Assembly: GCF_019931145.1 (NCBI RefSeq)
Contig: NZ_JAIOUV010000001.1
Coordinates: 434,001 to 498,000, forward strand
Length of the DNA stretch: 64,000 bases
Reading direction: 5' to 3'
Origin: Marinicella meishanensis
GTDB taxonomy: Bacteria; Pseudomonadota; Gammaproteobacteria; Xanthomonadales; Marinicellaceae
Below the pieces are notes generated by a model, which saw nothing but the letters and a program-made list of their open reading frames with translations, was not told the origin of the DNA and searched no databases. The position numbers were made by a program, and so were the translations under genes. Position 1 is the stretch's first letter; each line of letters opens with the position of its first letter. Positions 35,502 through 43,950 of the stretch are shown in pieces.

Positions 35502-36327
35502 GCTGGTTCAACTTTTGATGGAAATTGGGGTCTTGTTTGAGCATCTCAAACACCTTTTTGCTGTTTTCCCGATTCACCGCCACTTCATACTTCAATGGGT
35601 TGAATAGCCAGCGTGCCAACCACAAGGGTAAGTACTTCTTGGCTTTTCTGAAGCGGGCCAATTTTTCTTCAAAATGGGCCACTTGGTTGCGGTCAATGCG
35701 GGTCCCGGGGTTGCGAAACGCAGCACCGTGGTGGTAAACCAACTGATCATACACGCCAAACAACAAGGGGTGCATGTCGTGGTGGTTGGATCGGTGCATT
35801 TTGTACCAATCCATGTTCCGTTCATTGAGAATTTTCAGCATCTTGCCCCCCACATCCCACACGTCTTTACCAAACACATCCTTCCACAACACTTGACCGT
35901 GCTTCCAGTCACCTTCGATTTCTTTCCAGGTTTTGATTTTCATCACACAGAAACAGGGGTGTGGTTGTATGTCGCCATTGTTCTCGGTGCGTTGGACTGC
36001 GGCAATCGGATATTGTTCGAGGGTCTGATCGATGAATTCATCCACCGACGCAATGGGAAAGGCATCACCATCGATGAACAACAAATAGTCCTCTTCACTG
36101 TCTGCGGCAAAGCCGGCGATGTCAGCCAACAAATTCAATTTCACCGGATGCAAGCGGATGTCTTCGGTGCTGCTGTAAAAAAATTTGTGGCGGTGCTGGT
36201 TCACTTCCGGGATGTGGTTTAAAAAGGTGTAAATGCGGAAGGGTTGTTTGATGTGTTTTTTCAGGTACTCAATCTGAATATCAATCCAGTCTGCAGATTT
36301 CCAGTGGATGGTGAGGACATGTATCAT
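35494..36327 (-). CDS. GT-A-like glycosyltransferase
   Basis: A 277-residue cytoplasmic protein. MIHVLTIHWKSADWIDIQIEYLKKHI is a typical GT-A opening beta-alpha unit, and LLFIDGDAFPIAS near residue 85 supplies the DxD-type metal/nucleotide-sugar site. PHPCFCVMKIKTW and HHGAAFRNP suggest an acceptor-binding face like that of capsule transferases. First gene of the minus-strand run 36327-31055. The region upstream is the inverted-repeat element. Not assigned to a CAZy family. Confidence 0.7.
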   Translation of the reverse strand: MIHVLTIHWKSADWIDIQIEYLKKHIKQPFRIYTFLNHIPEVNQHRHKFFYSSTEDIRLHPVKLNLLADIAGFAADSEEDYLLFIDGDAFPIASVDEFIDQTLEQYPIAAVQRTENNGDIQPHPCFCVMKIKTWKEIEGDWKHGQVLWKDVFGKDVWDVGGKMLKILNERNMDWYKMHRSNHHDMHPLLFGVYDQLVYHHGAAFRNPGTRIDRNQVAHFEEKLARFRKAKKYLPLWLARWLFNPLKYEVAVNRENSKKVFEMLKQDPNFHQKLNQHD

Positions 36328-36927
36328 GGTGTTCAGCTTGAAAAGGTCGGGATAGTATACAAGTTGTCCATTTCAAATAAAATGCCTGGCCACCAATTAG
36401 GGCCTGTTAACACCAACTGAAAGACCACTGTTCAGGCTGCAAAGGTCACAATCAAGGCGCGAATCGCGTGGTTTGGTCATTCCAATCGAACGATGAGCAA
36501 CGCCGGGTGTGGCCTTTGCAGTTTGAACCCATGGGGCTGGGTCGTGTTTTCCATCCCTCAGCGTTATTCATTCGTTCATGTGGAGTGACCACACCTCACG
36601 ACTGATGCCTTGATGGCTTAAAAATACGATCTACCAGTTGCCTTGCAGTTGGTGTTAACAGACCCTGGTGCTTTGTTTGATTGACTCCTCCTGTCCATGG
36701 CCGCGAGGCCACCAGCTCCGGCAGCCTTGCAGACCGCTTGGTTGGCGACCAGCCACCCACATGCGTGGTGGTTCTCATGCGGTGATCGATCCCGCAACAC
36801 CCCAGGTTTAGGGTTTGTGCTGTTCGGTCGGCGGAGGCCACCCGATCCGGCGTGCACCGTTTCACTGCTTGAATCACCGCACAAAGGTTTTAAAAGGCCC
36901 ATGGTGCAGGTAAAATGGCCGGTTTTA
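36328..36927. other. Gene-free region holding the inverted-repeat element
   Basis: A 600-base gap between divergent glycan genes. It contains the 266-bp element at 36400-36665 and its flanks; short frames in it have no coding character. No RNA gene recognised. The promoters of both flanking genes should lie here. Confidence 0.6.
36399..36666. mobile_element. MITE-like element with 21-bp terminal inverted repeats
   Basis: The left end (36399-36419) and the right end (36646-36666) are inverted copies of a 21-base sequence that differ at one position. The shared core is CTGTTAACACCAACTG. The interior of about 226 bases has no coding frame. No clear target-site duplication is visible. Size, terminal repeats and lack of a gene fit a non-autonomous transposable element or an insertion-sequence remnant. 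Confidence 0.6.
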
Positions 36928-37611
36928 ATGGATCAGTTCATCATGTCATCATTGAGCCAAAAAATAAAATTGATTGAAGACCGGGGGGTCTTTTTGGGTG
37001 GGCCCAAAGATTTGTTTGAGCTGGCGGGCAGGAAAATGCTGATGCTGTTGTTGTCCGAAGGGTTGGAACCTGAGTCCAAAGTGCTGGATTTGGGTTGTGG
37101 TTGTTTGCGTGGTGGTTATTGGTTCATTCACTTTTTGCAAAGCGGTGGTTACCATGGGATTGAGCCCAACCGGGCCATGTTGCAGGCCGGTTTGGAGGCT
37201 TTGTTCAGTGCCGACATGTTGGCCCAAAAACAACCGCGTTTTGTCCACAACACGGCATTCGACCCCAGTGAGTTTGAACAACAATTCGATTACTTTTTGG
37301 CCCGCTCCATTTGGACCCATGCCGCCAAAAAACAAATCACCATGATGTTGGATGCCTTTGCCAAATGGACCCATGACGATGCGGCCTTTTTCACCTCTTA
37401 CCTTGAGGCGACCAATGAGTCAGAAGAGTATTGGGGTAATGACTGGGTTGGCAAGAGTCACGAGTCGGACACCGCTGGCGTGGTCAAACACAGCATGCAC
37501 TGGATTGAAGCGGCCTGTCAAGACCGCGGTCTTAAGGTGACCAGCATGGACCAAGCACTGTTTGATTTGGACAACGCCCAACGTTGGTTGAAAATCACCC
37601 ATCAAGCATGA
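36928..37611 (+). CDS. SAM-dependent methyltransferase with GCGCLRGG loop (paralogue 2)
   Basis: About 227 residues from the ATG at 36928; ATGs at 36901 and 36943 are alternatives and no ribosome site settles the choice. The frame running upstream into the inverted-repeat flank is not protein-like. The SAM loop VLDLGCGCLRGGYWFIHFL is followed by YHGIEPNRAMLQAG, closely matching the protein at 30376-31071. FDYFLARSIWTHAAKKQI is motif IV and HDDAAFFTSYLEA motif V. Its stop overlaps the next start (ATGA), so it is cotranscribed with the glycosyltransferase-like gene. Likely methylates a glycan component. Confidence 0.82.
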   Translation: MDQFIMSSLSQKIKLIEDRGVFLGGPKDLFELAGRKMLMLLLSEGLEPESKVLDLGCGCLRGGYWFIHFLQSGGYHGIEPNRAMLQAGLEALFSADMLAQKQPRFVHNTAFDPSEFEQQFDYFLARSIWTHAAKKQITMMLDAFAKWTHDDAAFFTSYLEATNESEEYWGNDWVGKSHESDTAGVVKHSMHWIEAACQDRGLKVTSMDQALFDLDNAQRWLKITHQA

Positions 37612-38531
37612 AGCATGCCATCATATTTTGTGTGGAAAAAGGCTTTTTGGAAGACCAATGCCGTTTGTTGCTGCAGTCTTATCAACAGTTTGCCCAAGAT
37701 CCCAACATTGACTTGATCGCCTGTTCGCCGCGACCTGACAATCGGCCAACCCCAGAGATGGCGGCCGAATTACAAGCCGCTGGGGTCATTCACATGACCC
37801 AAGCTTTGAATCAGGATTTCCTGGACTATCCCATCGCCAACAAACTCTTGTGTTGTGCCCATGTGGAAAAGCATCACCCAGAGTATGCGTCCTATTTGTT
37901 CACCGATACCGACACCGTGTGGCTGAACCCCATCGGCCATCTGCATGCTGAGCCAGGGCTGTATTTGAAACCGGTCGGGCACAAGGGCCCCGGCACCTCC
38001 GGTGCACAGGATCCCATGGACACGTACTGGCAACAGGTCTTTGCCTTGTTTGATTTGCCCATGCCCGCGGTTGATGTGCAGACCACCATCGAGTTGATTC
38101 CCATCAGGGGGTATTACAATGCGGGGTACATTTGGGCCAACCAGCTCGATGGTTTTTTTCAACAATGGCTGGCAGACTTCAAGCGATTGCACCAAGCCGG
38201 TTTGGTGCCACCTGGTTTCGTTTCAAAAGATGGCAACAATTTCCGTTGCCTGGATCAAGTGGCCTTGGCGGTCACCGTGGCCCGCCATGATCAGCACCGC
38301 AAAGAGCTGCCCGTGCCCTATAACTATCATTTGCCATTTCGCCCCATGATGCCAGCCCAGCGGCGTTGTGCGCTGTCTGAATTGGTGCATGTTCACTACC
38401 ATAAGTGGTTTCAACACCCCGATTTTTTGGATCACGTGACGGTCGATGAAGAAAAAGCCAGCGCCCAATACCAGTGGCTGAAACAACGGCTGCCGCTGCA
38501 ACCAATTACTGGCGGCCCTTTCAAGTGCTGA
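37608..38531 (+). CDS. GT-A-like glycosyltransferase with DTD motif
   Basis: A 307-residue cytoplasmic protein starting at the ATG at 37608, which overlaps the methyltransferase stop (ATGA). MKHAIIFCVEKGFLEDQCRLLLQSY forms the first beta-alpha unit. YLFTDTDTVWLNPIGHL near residue 97 carries a DxD motif for metal and nucleotide sugar. RGYYNAGYIWANQLDGFFQQW near residue 165 resembles the FNSGVM-like acceptor loop of GT8-related transferases. Ends about 130 bases before polA. Closest role is transfer of a hexose in the surface-glycan pathway; donor and linkage unknown. Confidence 0.68.
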   Translation: MKHAIIFCVEKGFLEDQCRLLLQSYQQFAQDPNIDLIACSPRPDNRPTPEMAAELQAAGVIHMTQALNQDFLDYPIANKLLCCAHVEKHHPEYASYLFTDTDTVWLNPIGHLHAEPGLYLKPVGHKGPGTSGAQDPMDTYWQQVFALFDLPMPAVDVQTTIELIPIRGYYNAGYIWANQLDGFFQQWLADFKRLHQAGLVPPGFVSKDGNNFRCLDQVALAVTVARHDQHRKELPVPYNYHLPFRPMMPAQRRCALSELVHVHYHKWFQHPDFLDHVTVDEEKASAQYQWLKQRLPLQPITGGPFKC

Positions 38532-38597
38532 CCGCAAAACAAGCAGCTGCCAAAAACCCTCGCCATGTGATGGCGGCCTGTGGTCCTGAACGGGTCG

Positions 38598-38606
38598 TGA
38601 TATCAT
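38598..38606 (+). promoter_or_regulatory. Candidate extended -10 promoter for polA
   Basis: TGATATCAT gives a TGn extension and a TATCAT -10 box, 54 bases before the polA ATG. No strong -35 is needed for this class. The rest of the 38532-38660 gap shows nothing else. Confidence 0.4.
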
Positions 38607-38660
38607 GCTCACACGGGCCATGCGTTGTGCCCAGCCACCACCGCTAATTTGAGAGAGACA

Positions 38661-41327
38661 ATGAACAAAACCCTGTACCTCGTTGATGGATCTTCTTACC
38701 TGTTTCGGGCCTTTTTTTCGCCCGGGCTGAACCGTTTGCGCAGCCAAGATGGCCACCCCACTGGGGTCATGTATGGGGTGACCAACATGCTCAAAAGGAT
38801 GCTGGATGAATACGACCCCGAGCACATGGTGGTGGTGTTTGATGCCAAAGGCAAAACCTTTCGTCATGACATGTATGCCGAGTACAAAGCCAACCGGCCG
38901 CCAATGCCTGATGAGTTGCGCATGCAGTTGCAGCCGACCAAAGACCTGATTCAGGCCCTGGGCATTCCAATGCTGGAAATTCCCCATGTGGAAGCCGATG
39001 ACGTGATCGGTACCTTGGTCAAAAAAGCCGAAGCCTTGGGCGTCGAAACCTTGGTCTCCACCAGTGACAAGGACCTGGCCCAATTGGTTTCTGATCACGT
39101 GACCTTGGTCAACACCATGTCCGACGAGGTGATGGATGAAGCGGGGGTGATGAATAAATTTGGCGTGCGACCCGATCAAATCATCGACTATCTGGCCCTG
39201 ATTGGCGACTCCTCTGACAACATCCCCGGGGTCAATAAAGTGGGGCCCAAAACAGCGGTGAAGTGGCTGCATGAATATGACACGGTGGACAACATCATCG
39301 CCCATGCCGATGACTTCAAAGGCAAAGTGGGTGAGTACTTGCGTGAAGGCATTGAACAACTGAAATTGTCGCGGGAACTGGTGGTGATCAAACAAGATTG
39401 TGAGGTGGACTACCAGCCGGGTGATTTCGCTTTACATGCCAAAGACATCCCCACCTTGAAGGCCATCGGTGAACAATACAACATGCGCCGTTTTGCTGAC
39501 TTGACCGAAGACGATGCCGAGCCGGAACCCGTGGCCAAACTGGACTACACCTGTATCCAGGACATGGATACCTTACAACAATGGCTGGCGCGCATCGAAC
39601 AAGCCGGCCAAGTGGCCTTTGATTTGGAGACCGATTCATTGAATCCAATCGGCGCCCAAATCGTTGGCATGTCCTTTGCCTGCGCGGCCGAAGCCGCGGC
39701 CTATGTGCCCATTGCACACGAAACCGAGGAACCGCAGCTGGACTTGGCGGCGGTGTTGGCGGCTTTGATTCCGGTGTTGCAACAGGTCGAAGTGATTGGC
39801 CAACATTTCAAATATGACCTCAATGTGTTGTCCAATTATGGGGTGACTGTTGACAGCCTCAAGTATGACACCATGTTGGAATCTTATGTGTTGAATGCGG
39901 CGGCATCGCGACATGACATGGACACCCTGGCTGCTTTGCATTTGCAGAAGAAAACCGTCAAATACGAAGACATTTGTGGCAAAGGGGCCAAACAAATCCC
40001 CTTCGCCCAGGTGTCTTTGGCCGATGCCACCCATTACGCGGCTGAAGATGCCGACATCACCTGGCAATTGCATCAAGTGCTGTGGCAGAAGCTGCAGGAC
40101 GAGCCGCAAGCCCGCGTGTTCACCGGCATGGAAATGCCGTTGGTGGCGGTGTTGGCGGCGATGGAACAGTGTGGGGTACAAATTGATCGCGATGAACTGC
40201 AACAACAAAGCGAACACCTGCAACAACAAATGGATGACCTGCAAAGTCAGGCCTTTGCTTTGGCAGGCAAAGAATTCAACCTGGGATCGCCCAAACAATT
40301 GCAAGAAATCCTGTTCGAAGAACAGGGCCTGCCGGTGTTGAAGAAAACCGCCACCGGTCAGGCGTCGACTGCCGAAGATGTGCTGCAAGATTTGTCTGCC
40401 GACTACGAACTGCCGGCCGTGATCTTGCAATACCGCTCCTTGAGTAAACTGAAAAGCACCTACACCGATAAACTGCCGTTGGAGATCAATGCCAAAACCG
40501 GTCGGGTGCACACGTCTTATCACCAAGCGGTGGCGATCACCGGCCGCTTGTCCTCCGCCAACCCCAATTTACAGAACATCCCGATCCGCACCGAAGAAGG
40601 CCGCAAAGTGCGCAAAGCCTTCACCGCCCCGGATGGCTGGCAAATCATGGCGGCCGACTATTCGCAAATTGAATTGCGCATCATGGCCCACCTGTCGCAA
40701 GACGAACAGCTGCTCCAGGCATTCAATGACGGGGTCGATGTCCACAGCCAAACCGCATCACAGGTGTTTGACACGCCACTGGATGCCGTCAGTGGTGAAC
40801 AGCGGCGGGCGGCCAAGGCGATCAACTTTGGCTTGATGTATGGCATGAGTGCCTTCGGTTTGAGCAAACAACTGCACATCGCTCGCAAAGAGGCCAGCCA
40901 ATACATGAAACAGTATTTCGCCCAATACCCCAAAGTCAAAGGTTTCATTGATGAGGTCAAAGCCCGAGCGGCTGAACAAGGGTATTTGGACACCTTGTTG
41001 GGCCGACGCTTGTATTTTCCGGAAATCAACAACCGCAATGCGCGGGTGCGCGCCGGAGCCGAACGCGCCGCCATCAACGCGCCAATGCAAGGCACTGCCG
41101 CCGACATCATCAAACAAGCCATGTTGGCGGTGTATGCCGAGGTGCAAGGCGCCAAAGACATCAAACTCATCATGCAAGTGCACGATGAACTGGTGTTTGA
41201 AGTGCAAAAAGATGTCGCCCAAAGTTGGGCGGATCGCATCAAAGAATTGATGGAAAACGTGGTTGAGTTGGCGGTGCCATTGGTGGTTGATTATGGCATT
41301 GGCAACAATTGGGACGAGGCCCACTGA
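38661..41327 (+). CDS. polA: DNA polymerase I
   Basis: An 888-residue repair and Okazaki-fragment processing polymerase. The start at 38661 follows GAGAGAG and begins with the canonical MNKTLYLVDGSSYLFRAF. The 5'-3' exonuclease/FEN domain covers about 1-290 (HVEADDVIGTLV, STSDKDLAQLV). The 3'-5' exonuclease domain has the DxE pair in VAFDLETDSL near residue 320, so proofreading residues appear intact. The family A polymerase domain has catalytic Asp666 (ADYSQIELR), the O-helix RRAAKAINFGLMYG, and Asp842 in QVHDELVFEV. All key residues are present. Monocistronic; followed by a 324-base gap with DnaA-like boxes. Confidence 0.98.
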   Translation: MNKTLYLVDGSSYLFRAFFSPGLNRLRSQDGHPTGVMYGVTNMLKRMLDEYDPEHMVVVFDAKGKTFRHDMYAEYKANRPPMPDELRMQLQPTKDLIQALGIPMLEIPHVEADDVIGTLVKKAEALGVETLVSTSDKDLAQLVSDHVTLVNTMSDEVMDEAGVMNKFGVRPDQIIDYLALIGDSSDNIPGVNKVGPKTAVKWLHEYDTVDNIIAHADDFKGKVGEYLREGIEQLKLSRELVVIKQDCEVDYQPGDFALHAKDIPTLKAIGEQYNMRRFADLTEDDAEPEPVAKLDYTCIQDMDTLQQWLARIEQAGQVAFDLETDSLNPIGAQIVGMSFACAAEAAAYVPIAHETEEPQLDLAAVLAALIPVLQQVEVIGQHFKYDLNVLSNYGVTVDSLKYDTMLESYVLNAAASRHDMDTLAALHLQKKTVKYEDICGKGAKQIPFAQVSLADATHYAAEDADITWQLHQVLWQKLQDEPQARVFTGMEMPLVAVLAAMEQCGVQIDRDELQQQSEHLQQQMDDLQSQAFALAGKEFNLGSPKQLQEILFEEQGLPVLKKTATGQASTAEDVLQDLSADYELPAVILQYRSLSKLKSTYTDKLPLEINAKTGRVHTSYHQAVAITGRLSSANPNLQNIPIRTEEGRKVRKAFTAPDGWQIMAADYSQIELRIMAHLSQDEQLLQAFNDGVDVHSQTASQVFDTPLDAVSGEQRRAAKAINFGLMYGMSAFGLSKQLHIARKEASQYMKQYFAQYPKVKGFIDEVKARAAEQGYLDTLLGRRLYFPEINNRNARVRAGAERAAINAPMQGTAADIIKQAMLAVYAEVQGAKDIKLIMQVHDELVFEVQKDVAQSWADRIKELMENVVELAVPLVVDYGIGNNWDEAH

Positions 41328-41405
41328 GGATTCGGTCGCTTGGCTGCCGTGTTGCTGGGCCAGGGAATGCCGGGTCTTTTTGCCGACCTTTCTGCCCGTG
41401 AGGGC

Positions 41406-41637
41406 TGTGGATTAGCGGACTCTTATACACAATGTGAAATGGAAATGTCAGAAAACAACCCCTTAGCCAGCCACATTTGTTTCATACTTTCAAAAAAAGG
41501 CGTAAGTTGTTGATATATAAGGATTCAGCCTTCTGGTTAAAATTTAACCAAAGGGTCTCGGGTTTAAGTTTGGCTGGCAACCTGACCCCAAAAATGAAAG
41601 TTATATACAAAGTTATCCACAGGATTTGTGGATAACT
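41406..41637. other. DnaA-box cluster with AT-rich palindrome (candidate DnaA-binding locus)
   Basis: In the 324-base gene-free stretch 41328-41651 lie two perfect DnaA boxes TTATCCACA (41613-41621) and its reverse complement (41627-41635) as arms of an 11-base hairpin. A consensus-class box TTATACACA is at 41423-41431. One-mismatch boxes are TTATATACA at 41601-41609 and the reverse form TGTGGATTA at 41406-41414. Between them is an AT-rich palindrome TGGTTAAA-A-TTTAACCA at 41534-41550. The hairpin could instead terminate the convergent permease gene, although it lacks a strong T-run. Confidence 0.5.
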
Positions 41638-41651
41638 GAAGCGCCGAAGTT

Positions 41652-42446
41652 TCATTGCACTGAAAGGTACATTTTTATCGCCAAAATCAGGATCACGGCG
41701 GCGAACAATCGCTTCAGGGTCAGCACCGGCAAACGGTGGGTCAAGTGCGCGCCCATGGGCGTGGTGAGCAAGCTGCCGGCGGTGATGGCCACCGTGGCTG
41801 GCCAGTGAATGAAGCCCCAGGTGTGCCCACTGGTGCCATGTTCGGGAGCGGTCTGCAGCAGGTATATCATGCAAGCGACCAAGGACAAGGGCAGGCCGAT
41901 GCTGGCGGCGGTGGCGATGGCTTGTTTGATGTTGATTTGGTGGTGGGTTAAAAAAGGCACGCTCAATGAGCCGCCGCCGATGGCGATCATGGCAGACAAA
42001 AAACCAATCACCAAACCACCAGGCAGCAGCCGACCCCAAGTTAATTGGGCGCCACCGGATCCGGGTTGCCCCCAAACCAGTTGTCCGGCCACGGCCACCA
42101 TCAACAGCAAAAACACCAAGGCAATGGTTTGCGCCTCAATCTGAATCACCCATACCGTCGCCACCGCACTGCCCAACAGCACGGTGGGGGTCATTTTCCA
42201 GGTGATGGGCCAGCGGATGGCTTGATGTTGTTGGTGGGTGCGGGTGCTGATCAGCGCATTGATCACGATGCAAGACATCGAAGTGGCCAGCGCCAGATGC
42301 ACCACCAAATCGGGGCTGAATCCCCGCCACAAAAAATAACTGGTCAGGGCAGGCACCATGATGGCTCCGCCACCAATGCCCAACAATCCGGCGAAAAAAC
42401 CGACCACCAAACCCAACATCACCAACAACAGCCAGCTGGTCAGCAT
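41652..42446 (-). CDS. TauE/SafE-family sulfite exporter-like permease
   Basis: A 264-residue inner-membrane protein with eight predicted hydrophobic segments and the two-fold repeat of the TauE/SafE family: GFFAGLLGIGGGAIMVPAL at about residues 15-33 and VIGFLSAMIAIGGGSLSVPFL at about 150-170. Relatives export sulfite, sulfoacetate or other organosulfur anions. In a genome with several sulfotransferases, a sulfur-compound exporter is plausible, but the substrate is not shown by sequence. Ends 14 bases from the DnaA-box hairpin. It starts 18 bases after the HerA-like gene stop and may be its last operon member. Confidence 0.88.
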   Translation of the reverse strand: MLTSWLLLVMLGLVVGFFAGLLGIGGGAIMVPALTSYFLWRGFSPDLVVHLALATSMSCIVINALISTRTHQQHQAIRWPITWKMTPTVLLGSAVATVWVIQIEAQTIALVFLLLMVAVAGQLVWGQPGSGGAQLTWGRLLPGGLVIGFLSAMIAIGGGSLSVPFLTHHQINIKQAIATAASIGLPLSLVACMIYLLQTAPEHGTSGHTWGFIHWPATVAITAGSLLTTPMGAHLTHRLPVLTLKRLFAAVILILAIKMYLSVQ

Positions 42447-42464
42447 GTCAATCAGCCCTGTGGA

Positions 42465-43946
42465 TCAACGGCGTTTGCCAAACAAGGTTTTCCAGATGGC
42501 ATTGACCGCTTTGGTGGTCAAGCGGCGTTGCACCGACTTACCCAACTTGGTCATGAAGGAATCGGCGGGTCGGCCCGGCCGGCGTTTCGGCCGGTTCATT
42601 TCCGCGCGGCGTTCTTCCTCGGCCAAGCGGGCTTGCTCCTGGGTTTTTTGAGCGGCCATTTCTTGTTTGCGTTTGAGCAGTTTTTCATGCGCCGATTCGC
42701 GATTCAGATCGGTGTCGTATTTGCCTTTGACCGGTGAGCGTTCCATCACCACCTGGCGTTCGGCATCGGTGGCCGGTCCCATGCGACAACGTGGTGGGGC
42801 GATTTTGACCCGGTCCACCACCGAGGGAGCGCCTTTTTCTTCCAAGGTGGAGACCAGGGCTTCGCCGACACCCAGTTCGGTGATCACATCGGCGGTTTTG
42901 AAATTGGGGTTGGGGCGGAATGAATCGGCCACCGCGCGGATGACCTTTTTGTCTTTGGGAGTGTATGCCCGCAGCGCATGCTGGATTTTGTTGCCCAGTT
43001 GGCCCAGGATGTCCTCTGGGATGTCCCCGGGTGACTGGGTACAAAAGTAAACCCCGACCCCTTTGGAGCGGATCAAGCGGGCCACCTGTTCAATGCGCTT
43101 AAGCACTTCTTTGGGTGAGTCTTCAAAAATCAAATGGGCCTCATCAAAAAACAGGATCAACTTGGGCAGCGGTTGATCACCCACTTCTGGCAAGGTTTCA
43201 AATAATTCGGTCATCAACCACAACAAAAACGAGGCATACAGCTGCGGCTTCATCATCAATTCACGGGATTCCATGACACTGATGATGCCGTTACCGGACA
43301 TGTCTTGACGCATCAGGTCAGCCAGCGCCAGGGCCGGTTCACCAAACAATTGATCGGCACTTTGTGATTCCAAATTCAACAAGCGGCGCTGTATGGCGCC
43401 AATGGAGGCGTTGGTGATGCGCCCATATTCGGCGGAAATGGCTTGGTGGTTTTCACCCAAAAACTGCAGCAAAGATTTCAGGTCTTGCAAATCCAGCAAG
43501 GGCATTTGTTGGTCTTCGGCATAGCGGAAGGCCACGGCGATCACGCCTTCTTGCACATCGGACAACTCCAGCAAACGGCTGAGGTACATGGGACCAATTT
43601 CCGCAATGGTGGTGCGCACCGGGTGACCGTATTGTTTGAAAATATCCCAAAACACGGTGGGCGATCCGGCATAGCGGTGGTTTTTGATCTGCAGTTCCGC
43701 GGCCCGCTTGTCCAAAAAAGGCTTCTGTTCGCCGGCTTGTGACAAGCCCGACACATCGCCTTTGATGTCGGTCACAAACACCGGCACCCCCAGCTCTGAA
43801 AAGTTTTCTGCCAGCACTTGCAGGGTGACGGTCTTGCCGGTGCCGGTGGCGCCGGTGATCAGGCCATGGCGGTTGGCGAAATGGCCCAAGATTTTGGCCG
43901 GTTTTTCACCCTGTCCAAAATGCAAAAATTTCGATTCTGTGGTCAT
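42465..43946 (-). CDS. HerA/FtsK-like ATPase of the DUF853 (YjgR) family
   Basis: A 493-residue cytoplasmic ATPase. The ATG at 43946 is preferred over one nine codons earlier because AAGGA lies 8 bases before it. Walker A is GLITGATGTGKTVTLQ near residue 30, Walker B LILFFDEAHLIFED near residue 270, and the arginine-rich C-terminus ends RRLTTKAVNAIWKTLFGKRR. DUF853 proteins are widespread in proteobacteria and resemble HerA-type DNA translocases, but their role is not established. Starts 4 bases after the stop of the aminopeptidase gene. Confidence 0.88.
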   Translation of the reverse strand: MTTESKFLHFGQGEKPAKILGHFANRHGLITGATGTGKTVTLQVLAENFSELGVPVFVTDIKGDVSGLSQAGEQKPFLDKRAAELQIKNHRYAGSPTVFWDIFKQYGHPVRTTIAEIGPMYLSRLLELSDVQEGVIAVAFRYAEDQQMPLLDLQDLKSLLQFLGENHQAISAEYGRITNASIGAIQRRLLNLESQSADQLFGEPALALADLMRQDMSGNGIISVMESRELMMKPQLYASFLLWLMTELFETLPEVGDQPLPKLILFFDEAHLIFEDSPKEVLKRIEQVARLIRSKGVGVYFCTQSPGDIPEDILGQLGNKIQHALRAYTPKDKKVIRAVADSFRPNPNFKTADVITELGVGEALVSTLEEKGAPSVVDRVKIAPPRCRMGPATDAERQVVMERSPVKGKYDTDLNRESAHEKLLKRKQEMAAQKTQEQARLAEEERRAEMNRPKRRPGRPADSFMTKLGKSVQRRLTTKAVNAIWKTLFGKRR

Positions 43947-43950
43947 GGCA

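Noticed and set aside
36697-36900. N-terminal extension of the second GCGCLRGG methyltransferase
   Set aside because: Arg/Pro-rich translation not matching the paralogue, running back almost to the inverted-repeat element; a later ATG is more likely.
36596-36902. Short frames in the inverted-repeat element and flank
   Set aside because: No codon bias, motif or ribosome site; they cross the terminal repeats.
38223-39395. 390-codon minus-strand frame opposite polA
   Set aside because: Antisense to the strongly conserved polA 5' half; its composition (His/Gln/Val-rich, no domain) is that of a shadow produced by frequent TTG/CAA codons.
39636-40526. 296-codon minus-strand frame opposite polA
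   Set aside because: Antisense shadow, same reasoning; no recognisable protein features.
41406-41637. Calling the DnaA-box cluster the chromosomal origin
   Set aside because: Flanking genes mostly run towards the site, opposite to the usual trend at an origin, and dnaA/dnaN are not nearby; kept only as a DnaA-binding candidate.
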